The notes under the pieces were generated by a model, which did not search any database, was not told the DNA's origin, and worked only from the letters and a program-made list of their open reading frames with translations. From NCBI GenBank assembly GCA_018806915.1, contig JAGKQI010000049.1, forward strand, positions 1,488,001 to 1,552,000: DNA of 64,000 nt, read 5' to 3'. The DNA is from Phytophthora colocasiae. Taxonomy: Eukaryota; Oomycota; Peronosporomycetes; Peronosporales; Peronosporaceae. Below, one piece after another: positions 10,877 to 21,357 of this stretch (its first letter is position 1; each line of letters begins with the position of its first letter). The position numbers and the translations under genes were made by a program.

Positions 10877-12084
10877 TCTCGTAGTTTGACTAGCAGGTCA
10901 AACCATTCAATGCTAACGAACGTAAAAAAAATCTTCAATCGTAATGGATTAGAGCCTTCTACTGTATTTTGTTAGTTTGTTGTTCCTATGGAAGCCTGAT
11001 TCAATTATGGTTTGTAGTCCATTGTACGTGTACCATAAATCCATTGCTCTCTCTAAAAAATACTACAGTAGTAACTGTTAACGTTCTGTAATATGCCTGG
11101 CTTACAGACGAGTACGGATCTGGGATATACCGTCCCACAGCAGCCAACGGGTGAAAAAGATCTCAGCCGAGACTTCGACGTGGATCGCTGGAGCGCCAAT
11201 GAGAGGGACGCTCGCAAAGATATGGAAGGACAGGCCCACGTTGAAGATGCAAGTGGCTGGAATGCCAAGGGAACGCCAGGAGGGACTGGTCAGTCCCTTT
11301 CGAATCGACCAGGTAGGAAGCAGACTTCCAAATCGGCCGTGTGAGACGCAACCGATCGCGCACGAGAGAGACGAAGTGGAGACAACCACGAGTGGAGGCA
11401 AAGGAGCCACTCTAAACGACGAAGGGCAGCGAGAGAAGCTGTTGATTGACGAAGGGCAGTATTGACTGTTGAACGGGCAGCGAAAGCTGTTGAAAGACTG
11501 GACGACCAAAGCGGAACAGAGGGGCCAGTTGGGTTCTCAGGCGGTGGTGTCTGTGGCAGCCAATAGCGGACAGTGGTTCGGTTGGTTCGGCCCGAAACAG
11601 GTGTCACGGGACTGAGGGACAACGGGAGGAGCTGTTTGCGCGTGGAAGTACAGATTATCCGCAAGGAGACAAGTTGAGTGAACGAGAGAGAGGAACGTAG
11701 TGTATATTCATACATTAATAAAAGTAGGCGAGTTCTTCGTTGACGAACGACGAACGAGCCGGCGCGGTGAACCGAGCCAGGAGACGACCAGTTGAAGTTG
11801 AAGAGTGTCATTGGACACCCGAACCTTGGGCACACCACCCAGCGCAGCACACGAGCAACGATCCACTGACGGGCAGTGAGAGCATCTCCAGCGGCAGGTC
11901 TTAAAGACGGTTTTATCTTAAAAGTAGCGCGATTAAGACTCGGCCAAGTCTTAAAGCCCCCAGCGGCAAGTCCTATCCCAGGTTTAAACTTCACGAGGTC
12001 TTAACGGATGAGACTTGGGTCTCAAATTAAGACTCGAGTTTTAACGAAGGATGGCTTCAAAGTCGAATCGTCGCCAGAAGGATC

Positions 12085-12630
12085 ATGGGGAAGGGCTCGG
12101 TGTGGAGCGAGTTTGAAACTGTGGAGCTGTGTGCTGCGTGGCTGGCAACTTCAGAAGACCCAATACGAGGAGCAGGACAGAAGAAGGCAACGTTCTTTGA
12201 GCGTGTTTACGAGCAGTGGTGCAAAAATGTTGGCTCAGAAGTGGATCAGCGCTCGGAAAAAGCCATTGTAGGCCGATGGAAAGAGCGTTCGGGTTGGAGT
12301 GAGCAGATGTACGTTGAAAACGCGGCGAAGATCTTTCAAGAGCGCGCGAAACAACCCTTTGAGTACCTTGCGGCTTGGAAGGAGCTGCGCGATAAGCCAA
12401 AATGGACTAGGAAAACGAATACGACTATCAACAAGCGCAAGTCAGCTGAGCCTGGCTCATTGGCTCGGCCTGAAGGTCAATACGTGCATCGTAAGTCGGA
12501 TTCTCACCGAAGTAGTCTGCCATCAACTCTTTCCCCCATTTGGCTCGTTGTCGCTCCTTGGCCGCGCGCTTTCCCGGCACTGATCCACCGTGCTTGCGCT
12601 TGGTGCATCCATGTATCGTCGGCAAGATAA
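12085..12630 (+). pseudogene. Harbinger Myb/SANT-like accessory protein, truncated
   Basis: The first 120 residues form a Myb/SANT-like domain with the expected pattern: WSEFETVELCAAWL near the start, FFERVYEQW in the middle, and a later KAIVGRWKE helix. They are followed by a Lys/Arg-rich segment. In Harbinger elements this protein helps the transposase enter the nucleus and bind the ends. From about residue 130 the frame leaves the family and runs through sequence whose opposite strand encodes the transposase start, so a deletion joint lies near 12470-12490. Confidence 0.65.
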
Positions 12631-12736
12631 TTAACCGAAAGTATTCGTCATCTGAGTCGTCTTCACCCTCCAGTGCCCCTGCCATCCACGGTGAGGATGC
12701 CATTCGTTTGGTCTTGGCCGCTCGCGAAACGGGCAA
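12490..12736 (-). pseudogene. Harbinger transposase N-terminal fragment
   Basis: On the opposite strand from the Myb-like gene, about 80 residues resemble the start of a Harbinger DDE transposase, including the motif MADYFGENPTYDA that normally leads into a RRRFRM segment. The catalytic core is absent because of the internal deletion. The convergent arrangement with the Myb-like gene is normal for the superfamily. Confidence 0.6.
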
Positions 12737-12896
12737 CAGGTTGAAATAGGACTTTTGGTTAAGACTCCCCGCTGGGAAAAAAATCCACGTGTCAGGTCTT
12801 ATTTAAAACTGGGGTCTTAATGCTAGCCAAAGGTCGCCGTTGAGACCTCGTATAAGACTTGCCGCTGGAGGTGCTCTGAGAGAGTAAACCTGTTAC

Positions 12897-15059
12897 ATGG
12901 TGGTCATACAGGGGCCTCTTCCTCATCTTATTGTCTCACGTCAGCAGAAACACATGAAGATGGCGGGTAAAACGCGAGAGGCAGCACGGAAACGGGTGGC
13001 GAGGACGACAACGACGCGATCACAGTCTCGACGCCGCGTGGAGGCTATTAACGAAGGCGCCGCAAGCGACCAGAACAGTAGCGATGAAGCGACAATCAGT
13101 CCTGAGGAGTACGAAGACAAGCGTGTCGTGCCTGAGGAGGTAGAAGAGTCGGCAGTTATGACGAGGAGCCAAGCACGGAAGGAGTGGGAAGAAGCAGAAC
13201 GCTTCTTGGCTATGGCTGCATCCTCAAAAGACAAACAGCCAGCATTCCGTAGTGGACAAGAGCTCATTAACGCAGTACTTGGCGAGCTCCCGACGCAACC
13301 GGCTGACGATCAGTCACGAGTGGTGATACCGGATGCCGACACGAGCACTGGACAACAAGATAACGTTAACGAAGGAGCAGAACGCGATGACGATGAACCA
13401 GTACGTAGAGGTGAAACGCACGTAGCTGAAGAAGAACGTGACGAAGAGGCACCAGAGCAACAACCAACGGAGGTAGAAACTATGGCGGCCGCGCTTCAGG
13501 AGCTTCGTGAGGAAGTCCGGCAGTTACGATTGAGACGAGAAGAGCGAAGGCCTCGGTACGAACATCAACCAGCTGCAGCAGGCGAAGATTGGGACCGACA
13601 GCCGCGACAACCCATTCAACAGGCTGGTAGACGAGATAATGATGGAGATAACCGACGACCCCACCCACGTGTATCGCAAGAACGGAGACGGCGAGGGGAA
13701 TCTCGAGGGCGACGCGGTACCCCACCACGAAGACAACCCGAACGGCGACGGCAGGGACCACCGGGAGGTGACGGCCCATCATCATCCTCTAGCAGTGGAA
13801 GCGACTCCGACGACCATGACGCCGGGCGACGACAAAGGCCACGAAGTAGTTCCGAAGACAGTTCCAGTGGAGAGTCAGATGAACGCGAACGGATCCGGCA
13901 ACACCGTGAACGGCACGAGCAACGAGAACCTCGAGGAAGGCGACGTAACCAACGTCGGTCACCACGACGAGAACGACGTCGAGATCGCCGCGAAGTACGG
14001 GAACGACGAAGAGGTAACGTTAAAGACTTGGAACTACCAACGTTCACCCCTACGACTGGAGCGACAGTATCAACATGGACCGACCGCATCGATTTGGCAT
14101 TGCAAGGCGCTAAGGAATCAGGACGTGGACAATGGAGCGATCACGCTCTGTACTTTATCCTCGGGAACAAACTAATGGGTGAAGCTGCAAGTTGGTGGGT
14201 CGATTTCAACCGCAGACTGACAGACAATCAACGCACGTGGACACACCTAAAACAAGCTCTGTTGAGGAGGTACGGGCCGAAGGAAGATATATCACTAGCA
14301 GAATATCGGGTGAACACCAGGTCGAGAGGTGCGAATGAGTCGCATGCTGATTATGCAGCTGCGTTGCGGAAAGCAGCAGGACGAAGCCGTGTTAGTGAGC
14401 GAGTATTGATGGCACAATTCTACCGCGGCATGGACAAAACTACGCGTCAGTTGGTGAAGCAACAGGAGCCGGAGAATCTGGAGGAAGCAGTGATCAAAGC
14501 TACAGAAATTGACGACCCGATGGAAAATCTGACACAACTAGCACCGGTCGGACAAACTACGACTGCAACAACGACTGAAACGAGTGCTATGGACGGCGTC
14601 ACGGTAAGATCGGTGACTCTACCAGGCGTGGGAAGTGTGTATGTTCCGGTATCTGGTACCGCGGAAGGGATCAAGAACTATGCAGCTGTGGATCCAGATG
14701 GCCTCGTCCTCTATACGAATCCAAAAGGGGCGTGGAACATCATAACCGGAAAATACGAGCTGCCGGCAGGACGAAAGTGGAATTCGAGATACTGGGCGGA
14801 GCCTTCAGCCCAAAAGCGTTCGAAGTCGCGACGGACGGACCAACGACGAAATGAACGGAAGCAGAGAGCCCGACGAGATGTGGATTCGTTTGACGACGAT
14901 GAACGAGAGACACAGTCTCGCAATGTGACTAAACCCCGACGAGCGACGGACACCAGTGAGGAGGAATATGAGCCGAAACCACGAAAGAAAACCAAACCTA
15001 AGCGTGCAGTGAATTCCAGCGAGGATGAACGAGACGGCGGTACGACAGGTACTCGCTGA
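12897..15059 (+). CDS. Element A Gag
   Basis: A 720-residue frame; ATG 12897 overlaps the last base of the LTR, and ATG 12954 is a plausible alternative start. The first 390 residues are highly charged and low in complexity, with long Arg/Asp/Glu stretches. The Retrotrans_gag core lies at about residues 390-550, with SWWVDFNRR, LLRRYGPKED and FYRGMDKTTR. The tail is again basic and Ser-rich. It forms the particle that packages the element RNA. The zinc knuckles follow in the +1 frame, overlapping the last 35 bases, so either a programmed shift or a mutation separates them. Confidence 0.8.
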   Translation: MVVIQGPLPHLIVSRQQKHMKMAGKTREAARKRVARTTTTRSQSRRRVEAINEGAASDQNSSDEATISPEEYEDKRVVPEEVEESAVMTRSQARKEWEEAERFLAMAASSKDKQPAFRSGQELINAVLGELPTQPADDQSRVVIPDADTSTGQQDNVNEGAERDDDEPVRRGETHVAEEERDEEAPEQQPTEVETMAAALQELREEVRQLRLRREERRPRYEHQPAAAGEDWDRQPRQPIQQAGRRDNDGDNRRPHPRVSQERRRRGESRGRRGTPPRRQPERRRQGPPGGDGPSSSSSSGSDSDDHDAGRRQRPRSSSEDSSSGESDERERIRQHRERHEQREPRGRRRNQRRSPRRERRRDRREVRERRRGNVKDLELPTFTPTTGATVSTWTDRIDLALQGAKESGRGQWSDHALYFILGNKLMGEAASWWVDFNRRLTDNQRTWTHLKQALLRRYGPKEDISLAEYRVNTRSRGANESHADYAAALRKAAGRSRVSERVLMAQFYRGMDKTTRQLVKQQEPENLEEAVIKATEIDDPMENLTQLAPVGQTTTATTTETSAMDGVTVRSVTLPGVGSVYVPVSGTAEGIKNYAAVDPDGLVLYTNPKGAWNIITGKYELPAGRKWNSRYWAEPSAQKRSKSRRTDQRRNERKQRARRDVDSFDDDERETQSRNVTKPRRATDTSEEEYEPKPRKKTKPKRAVNSSEDERDGGTTGTR

Positions 15060-15303
15060 AGAGGGCAAGAAACAACGAACGCCAACGCACTCTCCACCCA
15101 GAGGAACCAACTGTCGTATCTGTGGGCAAAGCGGTCATTGGGCTGCCTACTGCACCAACGGACCGAAGTGTTTTGCTTGTCACAAGCATGGGCACCTAGC
15201 GCGGGACTGTACGGACGCCAAAGCCAAGGCCAGGAATGACGAGTACATGGCTAAGCGGAAGGAAACACTAAAGTCGACGGAAAACAGGAAGGGGACGTTG
15301 TAA
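15025..15303 (+). CDS. Element A nucleocapsid zinc knuckles
   Basis: Two CCHC knuckles, CRICGQSGHWAAYC and CFACHKHGHLARDC, sit close together in a basic segment, as in Gypsy nucleocapsid regions. It is +1 relative to gag. The element continues to 15364 and resumes at 30422 after the nested element B. Confidence 0.75.
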   Translation: MNETAVRQVLAEEGKKQRTPTHSPPRGTNCRICGQSGHWAAYCTNGPKCFACHKHGHLARDCTDAKAKARNDEYMAKRKETLKSTENRKGTL

Positions 15304-15364
15304 GGGGAGTACGATGTCCGAGAATTGCCCGGGATCCCCAGCAAGTGGATGACGTGGACGAAAA

Positions 15365-17031
15365 TGTCGCGAAGTCGGTGAAACTTTGGTCGCGGAGCAG
15401 GGAGCGTATAGTGAACCCTAGTTATACGACTACCGAAAAAGGGTTTTTCAGAGCCGTACAACGGTAGGTTGGCGTGTGGTACCTTGCGGTATCCTCGTGG
15501 GTTCGTTGTCTTCGGAAATATGACCCTCGCCGGAGTCTGAGAATGTGTTGTGAAGAGAGGTTAGGGTTCCCTTGGAGTCTGGTGTCGGTATTCAGGAAAA
15601 TCCTTCCAGGAGCGTTCGGGAGTCGGAATCTCTGGAAACCAAAGTGTTTTCCAGGAGGTCGGCGGTCGAAAAGAGGTTAATATACCAGAGAAAAGTCGGA
15701 ATTCGGTGTCTGAATATCACAAATCCAGAACCGAGATACCTGACTTTCAGAGATAAACAACCAATATACAGAGTTCGAAAATATACAAATATATACAGCC
15801 GTTCTTATTCTTTCTAGGCCCTTGAACGGTGGGCTAACACTCCAGGTCAACTAGGGACTTACTACCAGACACCTGGTCTGTCTGGTATCCCTTTACGTTC
15901 GCGCACCACCCTCTAATATAGAGGGAAAATATAAACCAATACAATCGGCTATATATAACAGTCTACCTTGCACTCTGAAAACGACTGTCTAGTTTCCAGA
16001 GCCTGTCCAAACGATCAATATGAAATGGGCTACCGCTAGAGACAAAACAAACGACCCAACTAGGATATGGAATAGGCGGGTCCTTTCAGGTCTCTACGTT
16101 ACCTGATCTCCACCTAAGGGGATTGAATTTGGTGGAGATCACACGACGTACGTGATGACGTAGTGGCTTGAATACCTCTCAAGCGGACTTGTGCAGTAGC
16201 AAGCAAATTGAACTCTGTTTATCGTTTATCTTCCTCATAACTATCATATATCTCTGGTGACTCTCTTCTTCTTGTCATCTTTTGCGTCCTTTATGCAGTC
16301 AGTCGTCATATCTCAGGTACTCTTGGTCTTTGTATACATCTGGTACTTTAACTTGGTCTCAGTATGCAGTCTGTGCAGCCGATCTCGATGGGTTGACAGG
16401 TAGAGACGTCATTACGGGGGATGTGCAGGTCAGTAATCACTTGAATGCGTGACTTGAACTTGGGTTCACTTGGTTTCAGTATGGTCTTGAATCTTCGGTG
16501 GTTTCAGAGTCTGATATCACTTGGTTTTCAGAGTCTTAGTCACTCAGAGTTAGAGATACCAGAGTTTTGAGTAAGTAACCAGAGTACGGAGCACCAATGC
16601 TACAACGTACACGAAGATCTTGGGGGTTGCGCGGGTGCGCGGCGTCCAGCGTGCGATACTTGGTCTCTGCGGGTATATGTTGTGAATCCTTGAACCATCC
16701 ATCGTCGCGCTGGACGGTAACGGGATGAGGTCTCTCAGAGATACGTTCTTCTGAGAGACTTTCCGCCAGAACTTAGGCACTCATCGTCGGGGAAAGTCTG
16801 GTGACCAGACAGAGTGTAGTTGACCTTCAGAGTTGTGCACACTCTGAAGTACACTTCTGGTCCTTTGGGCCCCTTTACAGTCAGGCGAAGGTTTATCCAC
16901 AATCTTCCACAGATGTCGCACGGGTGCGGCCGCGTCCCAAAGTCCCTTTCGCTTATAACCCATAGTATAACCAATCACATCGTAACGTAATATCCACCTG
17001 TCGCTCGAAAATCGGAATTAACATCATGTCA
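15365..17031 (-). repeat. 3' LTR of element B (left copy)
   Basis: 1667 bp, matching 28749-30417. On the plus strand it ends ...CATCATGTCA, and the ATG of the antisense gene is within those last bases. No supported gene lies within it. Confidence 0.9.
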
Positions 17032-18356
17032 ACCGCCCCTCCTGGTCACGATCCATCAGTGCGGAACTTTCTCCAAGCTGTGTATCATGGCCAGGCCTAT
17101 CAAACATTCTGATAGACGGTTTTCAGAGCGTAGCGTAGCTGCAACTCTTTGTCAGTTACCTGGACGATCCGGATTACAAGGATTCTGGTGTGATCGAGTC
17201 TGAAGACGAAGATGACGACGAGAGTTCTGATGATGGTGAGTCTGACGACAGCGATTCCGAGAGCGACAAGTCTGAAGACAAGAAGTCTCAGGACCAGAAG
17301 TCGGGGAGCAAGAAGTCTGGGAGCAAGAAGTCTGGGGACAAGAGGTCCGGGAGCAAGAAGTCCGATGACCACCCGCGTCCTGGCTCTAAGCGTCCCCGGG
17401 ACTCTGATGACGACTCGGACTCTGATGATGGGCCTATCATCCCTACCAAGAAGTCCAAGAGAAGCCTTGCGTCCATAAAAGCCCATACCAGTCCCAAGTC
17501 CCGTCCGAAGTCCACCAGTGGAAGTGGATCGAAGCCCAAGAGTTCTTCTGGGAAGGCACGTAGTCTGGTATCCAAGCCCTACAATTCTCTGACGGTCAAG
17601 GAGCTCCAGGTGGTGGAAACACCAGACTGTGAAGCATCCTCCTGGTTGTACTATGGTATCAGGGTACAACGAGTGAGCTCTACCAAGACCACCACTGGCC
17701 AGACATTGGGTTTTCCAGACTACGAGGTGCACAAGCACTCATGTGCCATCCTCAAGAAGCGCTGGGACTCCGAGCGGTACTGTGCAGTCCTCCGCAAGAA
17801 GCGTGCCCCTTGGAAAGTCATGTTCGACAACCGATTCTCAGAGTTTTACTTCCACAAGCGGGAAGAACTGGGGCCCATGGTGTTGGCTGACGTGGAAGAC
17901 ATCGTGCGCAGCATGAAGAAGCATGCTCAAGCCTTCTGGGAGCGTACGCATTGGGTGACCATGGATGTTGAGGCTGACGAAAAGTCTGCGGAGCTTCACA
18001 AGTACCGGTCCATGCGTCGAGCCGCCATGATTCGTCAGCACAACGCCCTCATCCGAAAGGTCCTGGGGCACAAAGATTTCCCAGAGTCGCTGATTTCAGA
18101 GCCTGGCATCTGGGTTGTCCCAGACAAGTCCTGCCCTTGGATCTGGCAAGATCCCAGAGTCGCAGAGCTGGGGGGTCCCAAGTGTCTGAGTCTGGAGACG
18201 CAACTGGGTGACTTGGACGCTATTGAGCCTGCTCGGATGCAATGGGCCACGGTGAATGCGGACGAAGAGTGTCTCCAGTATGTCCCTGCTGACATCAAGA
18301 AGGATCAATTGACACCTGCGGAGCGTTCCGAGAACCCGATCTCCCTTCACTACTGA
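17026..18356 (+). CDS. Spliced antisense gene of element B (novel)
   Basis: Two exons, 17026-17081 and 17156-18356, joined by a 74-nt intron (GTATCA donor, CTTTGTCAG acceptor, phase 2); 418 residues. The ATG lies in the last six bases of the LTR, and exon 1 crosses the polypurine tract on its complementary strand. Residues about 20-50 are acidic. Residues about 50-140 are Ser/Lys/Asp-rich with SGSKK-type repeats and a KKSKRS nuclear-signal-like motif. Residues about 150-418 form a compact-looking domain with many Trp, Cys and His residues that I do not recognise. It runs opposite to gag-pol. The frame is open while several pol frames are broken. Antisense ORFs between pol and the 3' LTR are known in plant Tat elements; homology is not claimed. 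Confidence 0.7.
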
Positions 18357-18741
18357 AGCTCAGGTGTCCACCATGGTGCCCACGGGAAGGCTGCATCTTC
18401 GAGAAGCCAAATAGTTGTCTGCATTTGTGACGTAAATCCCTGGCCTCAGTGTAGCTCCCTAATCCCTTAATCTTTCAATATCACTCCACATAATCACACT
18501 CCTTCTCATCATCTCATCATTCATAACTTCGTATCCTCCAGTACTTAATTCTCCACAAACTCACTTCCATATTCCCATTCACACAGTCGTTTTATATAAG
18601 CAGCAACATGGTCGATCACATATCCAAACACATGAATTTCAGAAATAAGTCTCTGAAAACACGCACTCAGATTACCACACTCTAAAGGTCAATATCTGAA
18701 ATCCTTCAGATATCAGACTTCCAGATGTGTTTTCAGAGTTA
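18357..18741. other. Spacer between convergent genes of element B
   Basis: AT-rich stretch between the stop of the antisense gene and the stop of the integrase ORF. It probably holds both 3' untranslated regions. No further gene is seen. Confidence 0.5.
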
Positions 18742-20487
18742 TTAGACTCTGGGATGATCGTCTCCAGCCTGCATCGCCTGAAAACGGGCTCGTGCTCGTG
18801 CACTCTGATTGAATTCGTAAAGTAATGCTCCACAATTCAACTTCGATAACGGCAACCACTCAGTTTCATCGTAACCTTTCCACTTAATCAAATATTCGCG
18901 TAGGCGTCTGGACGTCCTGGTACGCTTGTTCCAACGGGTATCCAGAATCTTCTCCACTTCATACTCGCCGTTTTCAGTATCAGGTTCCCAACTATCTTCT
19001 GGTAACAGGGCGGCGTCAAAATCATCATCTTCTGAAATCTGGAGTTCTGCCGTGGGTCGTCTGGGGAACAGAGCCCTTGGCTTCAGACGGCTCACATGGA
19101 CCCAGGGGTTCACGCGGTAGCCGGTATCTTCAACCTTGAGTCGTACTCTGAAATCGTCCAGCATCTCCTCGATCCTGAAGGGTCCGTGCCACATGTGTGC
19201 TAGTTTCCTGCTCAATCCCGTTTGTACCTTAGGGATGTAGAGCCATACAGCGTCGCCTATAGCGAAACCTGACTTCAGACGCTCTGACAACTCGTTCCAT
19301 TTCCTGGTCTGTTCTTCAGACCGGTCACGTTTTGCCTTCTTCTGGAGATCTTCGGCACATGCCAGAGCATAGCTATAGTCTCGTTGCATCTTCCGTCTCC
19401 ATTCGTACGCAGTTCGCTCCTGAGTCGTCGATGGCTTGGGTCCAAGCATAGCGGACACCGTCCCATTAGCATCCCAACCATGTACCAGGTAGAAAGGCGT
19501 TTCCAGACGGGTGGCATCAAATGATGTGTTCAGGGCAAAAATCAGACGTTCGGCGTGATCATCCCAGTCACTTTGATCAGCTTCAGAGATATATGCCTTA
19601 ATCGCGCGCACCACAGTCTGTACTGATCTCTCTTGCTGGCCGTTAGCTTGAGGCCGATACCCTAGAGTAGCTCGTTGTCTGCTACCCAAGAGTTCCCTGA
19701 AACACTTGAACACCTCACTCATAAAGCGGGGATCTTGATCATGACGAATCAGAGAGCTAGCACCAAAGTTTCTGAAAACGCGTTCCTCATAAGCCTCTGC
19801 TACATCCTGAGCAGTGGTGACACTCATTGGCTTGCACATCACGTATCCTGAAAACATATCCTGGAACAGCAAGAGAAACGTGTTTCCACGTGCGGATTTC
19901 GGCATGTGGGTCACAAAATCCATAGACACCACTTCAAATGGCCGGCTGGGCTCAATATTTCCAGGGGACGGTCCAGGATTTGGGGGTCGCCCCTTGCCAC
20001 TGGCACAGTCTACGCATTCCTTCACAAATCTCTCCACATCGGCATACATACCCAACCAGTAAAACTCCGAACTCAGCTTCTCAAAGGTTCTCCTGATTCC
20101 TTGATGTCCACCTTGGTAGTCTTCATGAGCATAGTGTAGCAGGTCTGGATACAAGTCTCTGGGAACCACCAGTCTGAGTTCGTCAACATTGTCCCGGGGC
20201 CGTTCTCGAGTAGCGCGACTCAGGCGATACAGTACATCTCTAGAATCCAGAACGAAGTCCTCAGCAACTCTGGCAAGCTTCCTGACTCGGGGTCGTGGTA
20301 AATCTCCCACGTCACCTTTCAGAAACTTCATGAGTTCAACCAAGTACGGGTCCTGACTCTGATGCGCCTTGATCCGTCGCCAGCGTTCTGCCTGAAACTC
20401 CAAAGGTCCCAAAGGTTCTCGTTCGCCATCACCCTCAGGCAGATTAGCGTCAGGCGGAGCTTGGGCACGGGTTACAGCAATCAACAC
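18742..20487 (-). CDS. Element B integrase with C-terminal chromodomain
   Basis: 581 residues. The HHCC zinc-binding region is at about 115-165, with HEDYQGGHQG and CVDCASGKG. The catalytic core has Asp in VVSMDFVTHMP, Asp in IRHDQDPRF and Glu in QANGQQERSVQ. A GPFRIEEML-type module precedes a C-terminal chromodomain at about 505-560 with YEVEKILD and YLIKWKGYDETEWLP. The chromodomain places B among the chromoviruses and probably directs insertion to modified chromatin. A single in-frame TAA near 20578 separates it from the RNase H frame, so integrase may be made by readthrough or be broken off in this copy. Confidence 0.85.
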   Translation of the reverse strand: MLIAVTRAQAPPDANLPEGDGEREPLGPLEFQAERWRRIKAHQSQDPYLVELMKFLKGDVGDLPRPRVRKLARVAEDFVLDSRDVLYRLSRATRERPRDNVDELRLVVPRDLYPDLLHYAHEDYQGGHQGIRRTFEKLSSEFYWLGMYADVERFVKECVDCASGKGRPPNPGPSPGNIEPSRPFEVVSMDFVTHMPKSARGNTFLLLFQDMFSGYVMCKPMSVTTAQDVAEAYEERVFRNFGASSLIRHDQDPRFMSEVFKCFRELLGSRQRATLGYRPQANGQQERSVQTVVRAIKAYISEADQSDWDDHAERLIFALNTSFDATRLETPFYLVHGWDANGTVSAMLGPKPSTTQERTAYEWRRKMQRDYSYALACAEDLQKKAKRDRSEEQTRKWNELSERLKSGFAIGDAVWLYIPKVQTGLSRKLAHMWHGPFRIEEMLDDFRVRLKVEDTGYRVNPWVHVSRLKPRALFPRRPTAELQISEDDDFDAALLPEDSWEPDTENGEYEVEKILDTRWNKRTRTSRRLREYLIKWKGYDETEWLPLSKLNCGALLYEFNQSARARARFQAMQAGDDHPRV

Positions 20488-20577
20488 TCTGGCCGATCGA
20501 GGTAGGGGTGCGGATTCCGGATCAAAAACATTCTCAGACTCTGGTGACGCATTACGTTCTTCAGAGTCTGATATTTT

Positions 20578-21357
20578 TTACTCTTGAGCTTCCAGGTCCG
20601 GGGCTGAGCAAGGCTTCATCAGTTTCTCATGAACTTTGGATACCAGTTGCAGGTGCATGAGTTCATCCTCGTCCTGCACCTGCCAAGCTTCCCCAAGAGT
20701 CAAAGTCTTCGAGGTCAGGTAATCCGCTGCTTGGTTAAACTCGCGCTTCACATGCACCAACTTCAGAGTCCGAAACTTGGTTTTCAGAGACTCAAATTCG
20801 GCCAACCTCCGTTGCAAGTTAGGCTGATTGCAGTTGATCAGTCCCTGAGCCTGTTGTATCGCGATGCGCGAATCTCCCACAACCACCAACTCCTGTATTC
20901 CGTAGTCGAGTGCCATCTTCAGACCGTAATTCAGGCCACAGTATTTCGAGTCATTCACCGTGACATCCGTCAGGGGAAACCCTCGGGCTTCCAGAACACT
21001 CCACCCCGGGAGTTCCCAGAGTATACACCCACAGCTTCCCAGACGGGTAGACGTCTTTGCGGCACCATCAAAACTCAGAACATAGCCCTGATAATCTGCT
21101 TCCAGCATTTCCACACTGATAGGAACTGGCGGCTTGACTCGCCCCTTGACTGGGATTAGATTTTCAGAGACTTCGTCCAGATGCTCCCTGGGGGTAATGC
21201 CCGCACCGAGTATAGCTGGGAGTCCATCTTCGTCACGCTGTACCCTGCGGATCTCCAGGTTCCACTGCGACAATTTCATACCCCACTTGACGTTTCTGCC
21301 GTCGGTGGAGTTCGATGTCAGCAACCATTTCAGCAGAGTATCTGGTATAGACCACAA
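20578..21357 (-). CDS. Element B second (archaeal-type) RNase H domain
   Basis: About 260 residues. The second RNase H begins near residue 90 with LSFDGAAKTS, then VNDSKYCGLNYGL, VVVGDSRIAIQQ and HVKREFNQAADYLTS. The first and third acidic positions are present, but the position normally Glu in a DAEY-like motif is Lys here (DSKY), so the copy may be inactive. An extra archaeal-like RNase H has been reported in some oomycete and plant Gypsy elements, where it takes over from the degenerate original domain. The frame joins the upstream reverse transcriptase ORF through a frameshift near 21330. Confidence 0.75.
   Translation of the reverse strand: MWSIPDTLLKWLLTSNSTDGRNVKWGMKLSQWNLEIRRVQRDEDGLPAILGAGITPREHLDEVSENLIPVKGRVKPPVPISVEMLEADYQGYVLSFDGAAKTSTRLGSCGCILWELPGWSVLEARGFPLTDVTVNDSKYCGLNYGLKMALDYGIQELVVVGDSRIAIQQAQGLINCNQPNLQRRLAEFESLKTKFRTLKLVHVKREFNQAADYLTSKTLTLGEAWQVQDEDELMHLQLVSKVHEKLMKPCSAPDLEAQE

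Larger units (their letters stand above)
11880..12876 (+). mobile_element. PIF/Harbinger-type deletion derivative
   Basis: Inserted in the 5' LTR of element A. The ends are inverted repeats: GAGCATCTCCAGCGGCAGG at the left and the complement of GAGCACCTCCAGCGGCAAG at the right. The target duplication is TGA (11877-11879 and 12877-12879); the intact 3' LTR has a single TGA at this point, which proves the empty site. Three-base duplications and a paired Myb-like gene plus transposase are Harbinger hallmarks. Subterminal AAGTCTTA/TAAGAC-type repeats fill both ends. Only fragments of the two genes remain, so it needs a helper element. Confidence 0.85.
11087..12897 (+). repeat. 5' LTR of element A, split by a Harbinger insertion
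   Basis: Matches 36115-36975. Without the inserted 997 bp and its 3-bp duplication it is 811 bp, about 50 bp shorter than the 3' LTR. The difference comes from fewer copies of a GGGCAGCGAGAGCTGTTGA-type short repeat near 11425-11500. Confidence 0.9.

Noticed and set aside
13616..14175. Long open frames on both strands inside element A gag
   Set aside because: They arise from the Arg/Asp codon bias (CGA/GAC repeats) of the real gag frame and show no features of their own.
17100..17738. 212-residue minus-strand ORF opposite the element B antisense gene
   Set aside because: Shadow of the biased Ser/Lys/Asp codons. It crosses the polypurine region and has no protein features.
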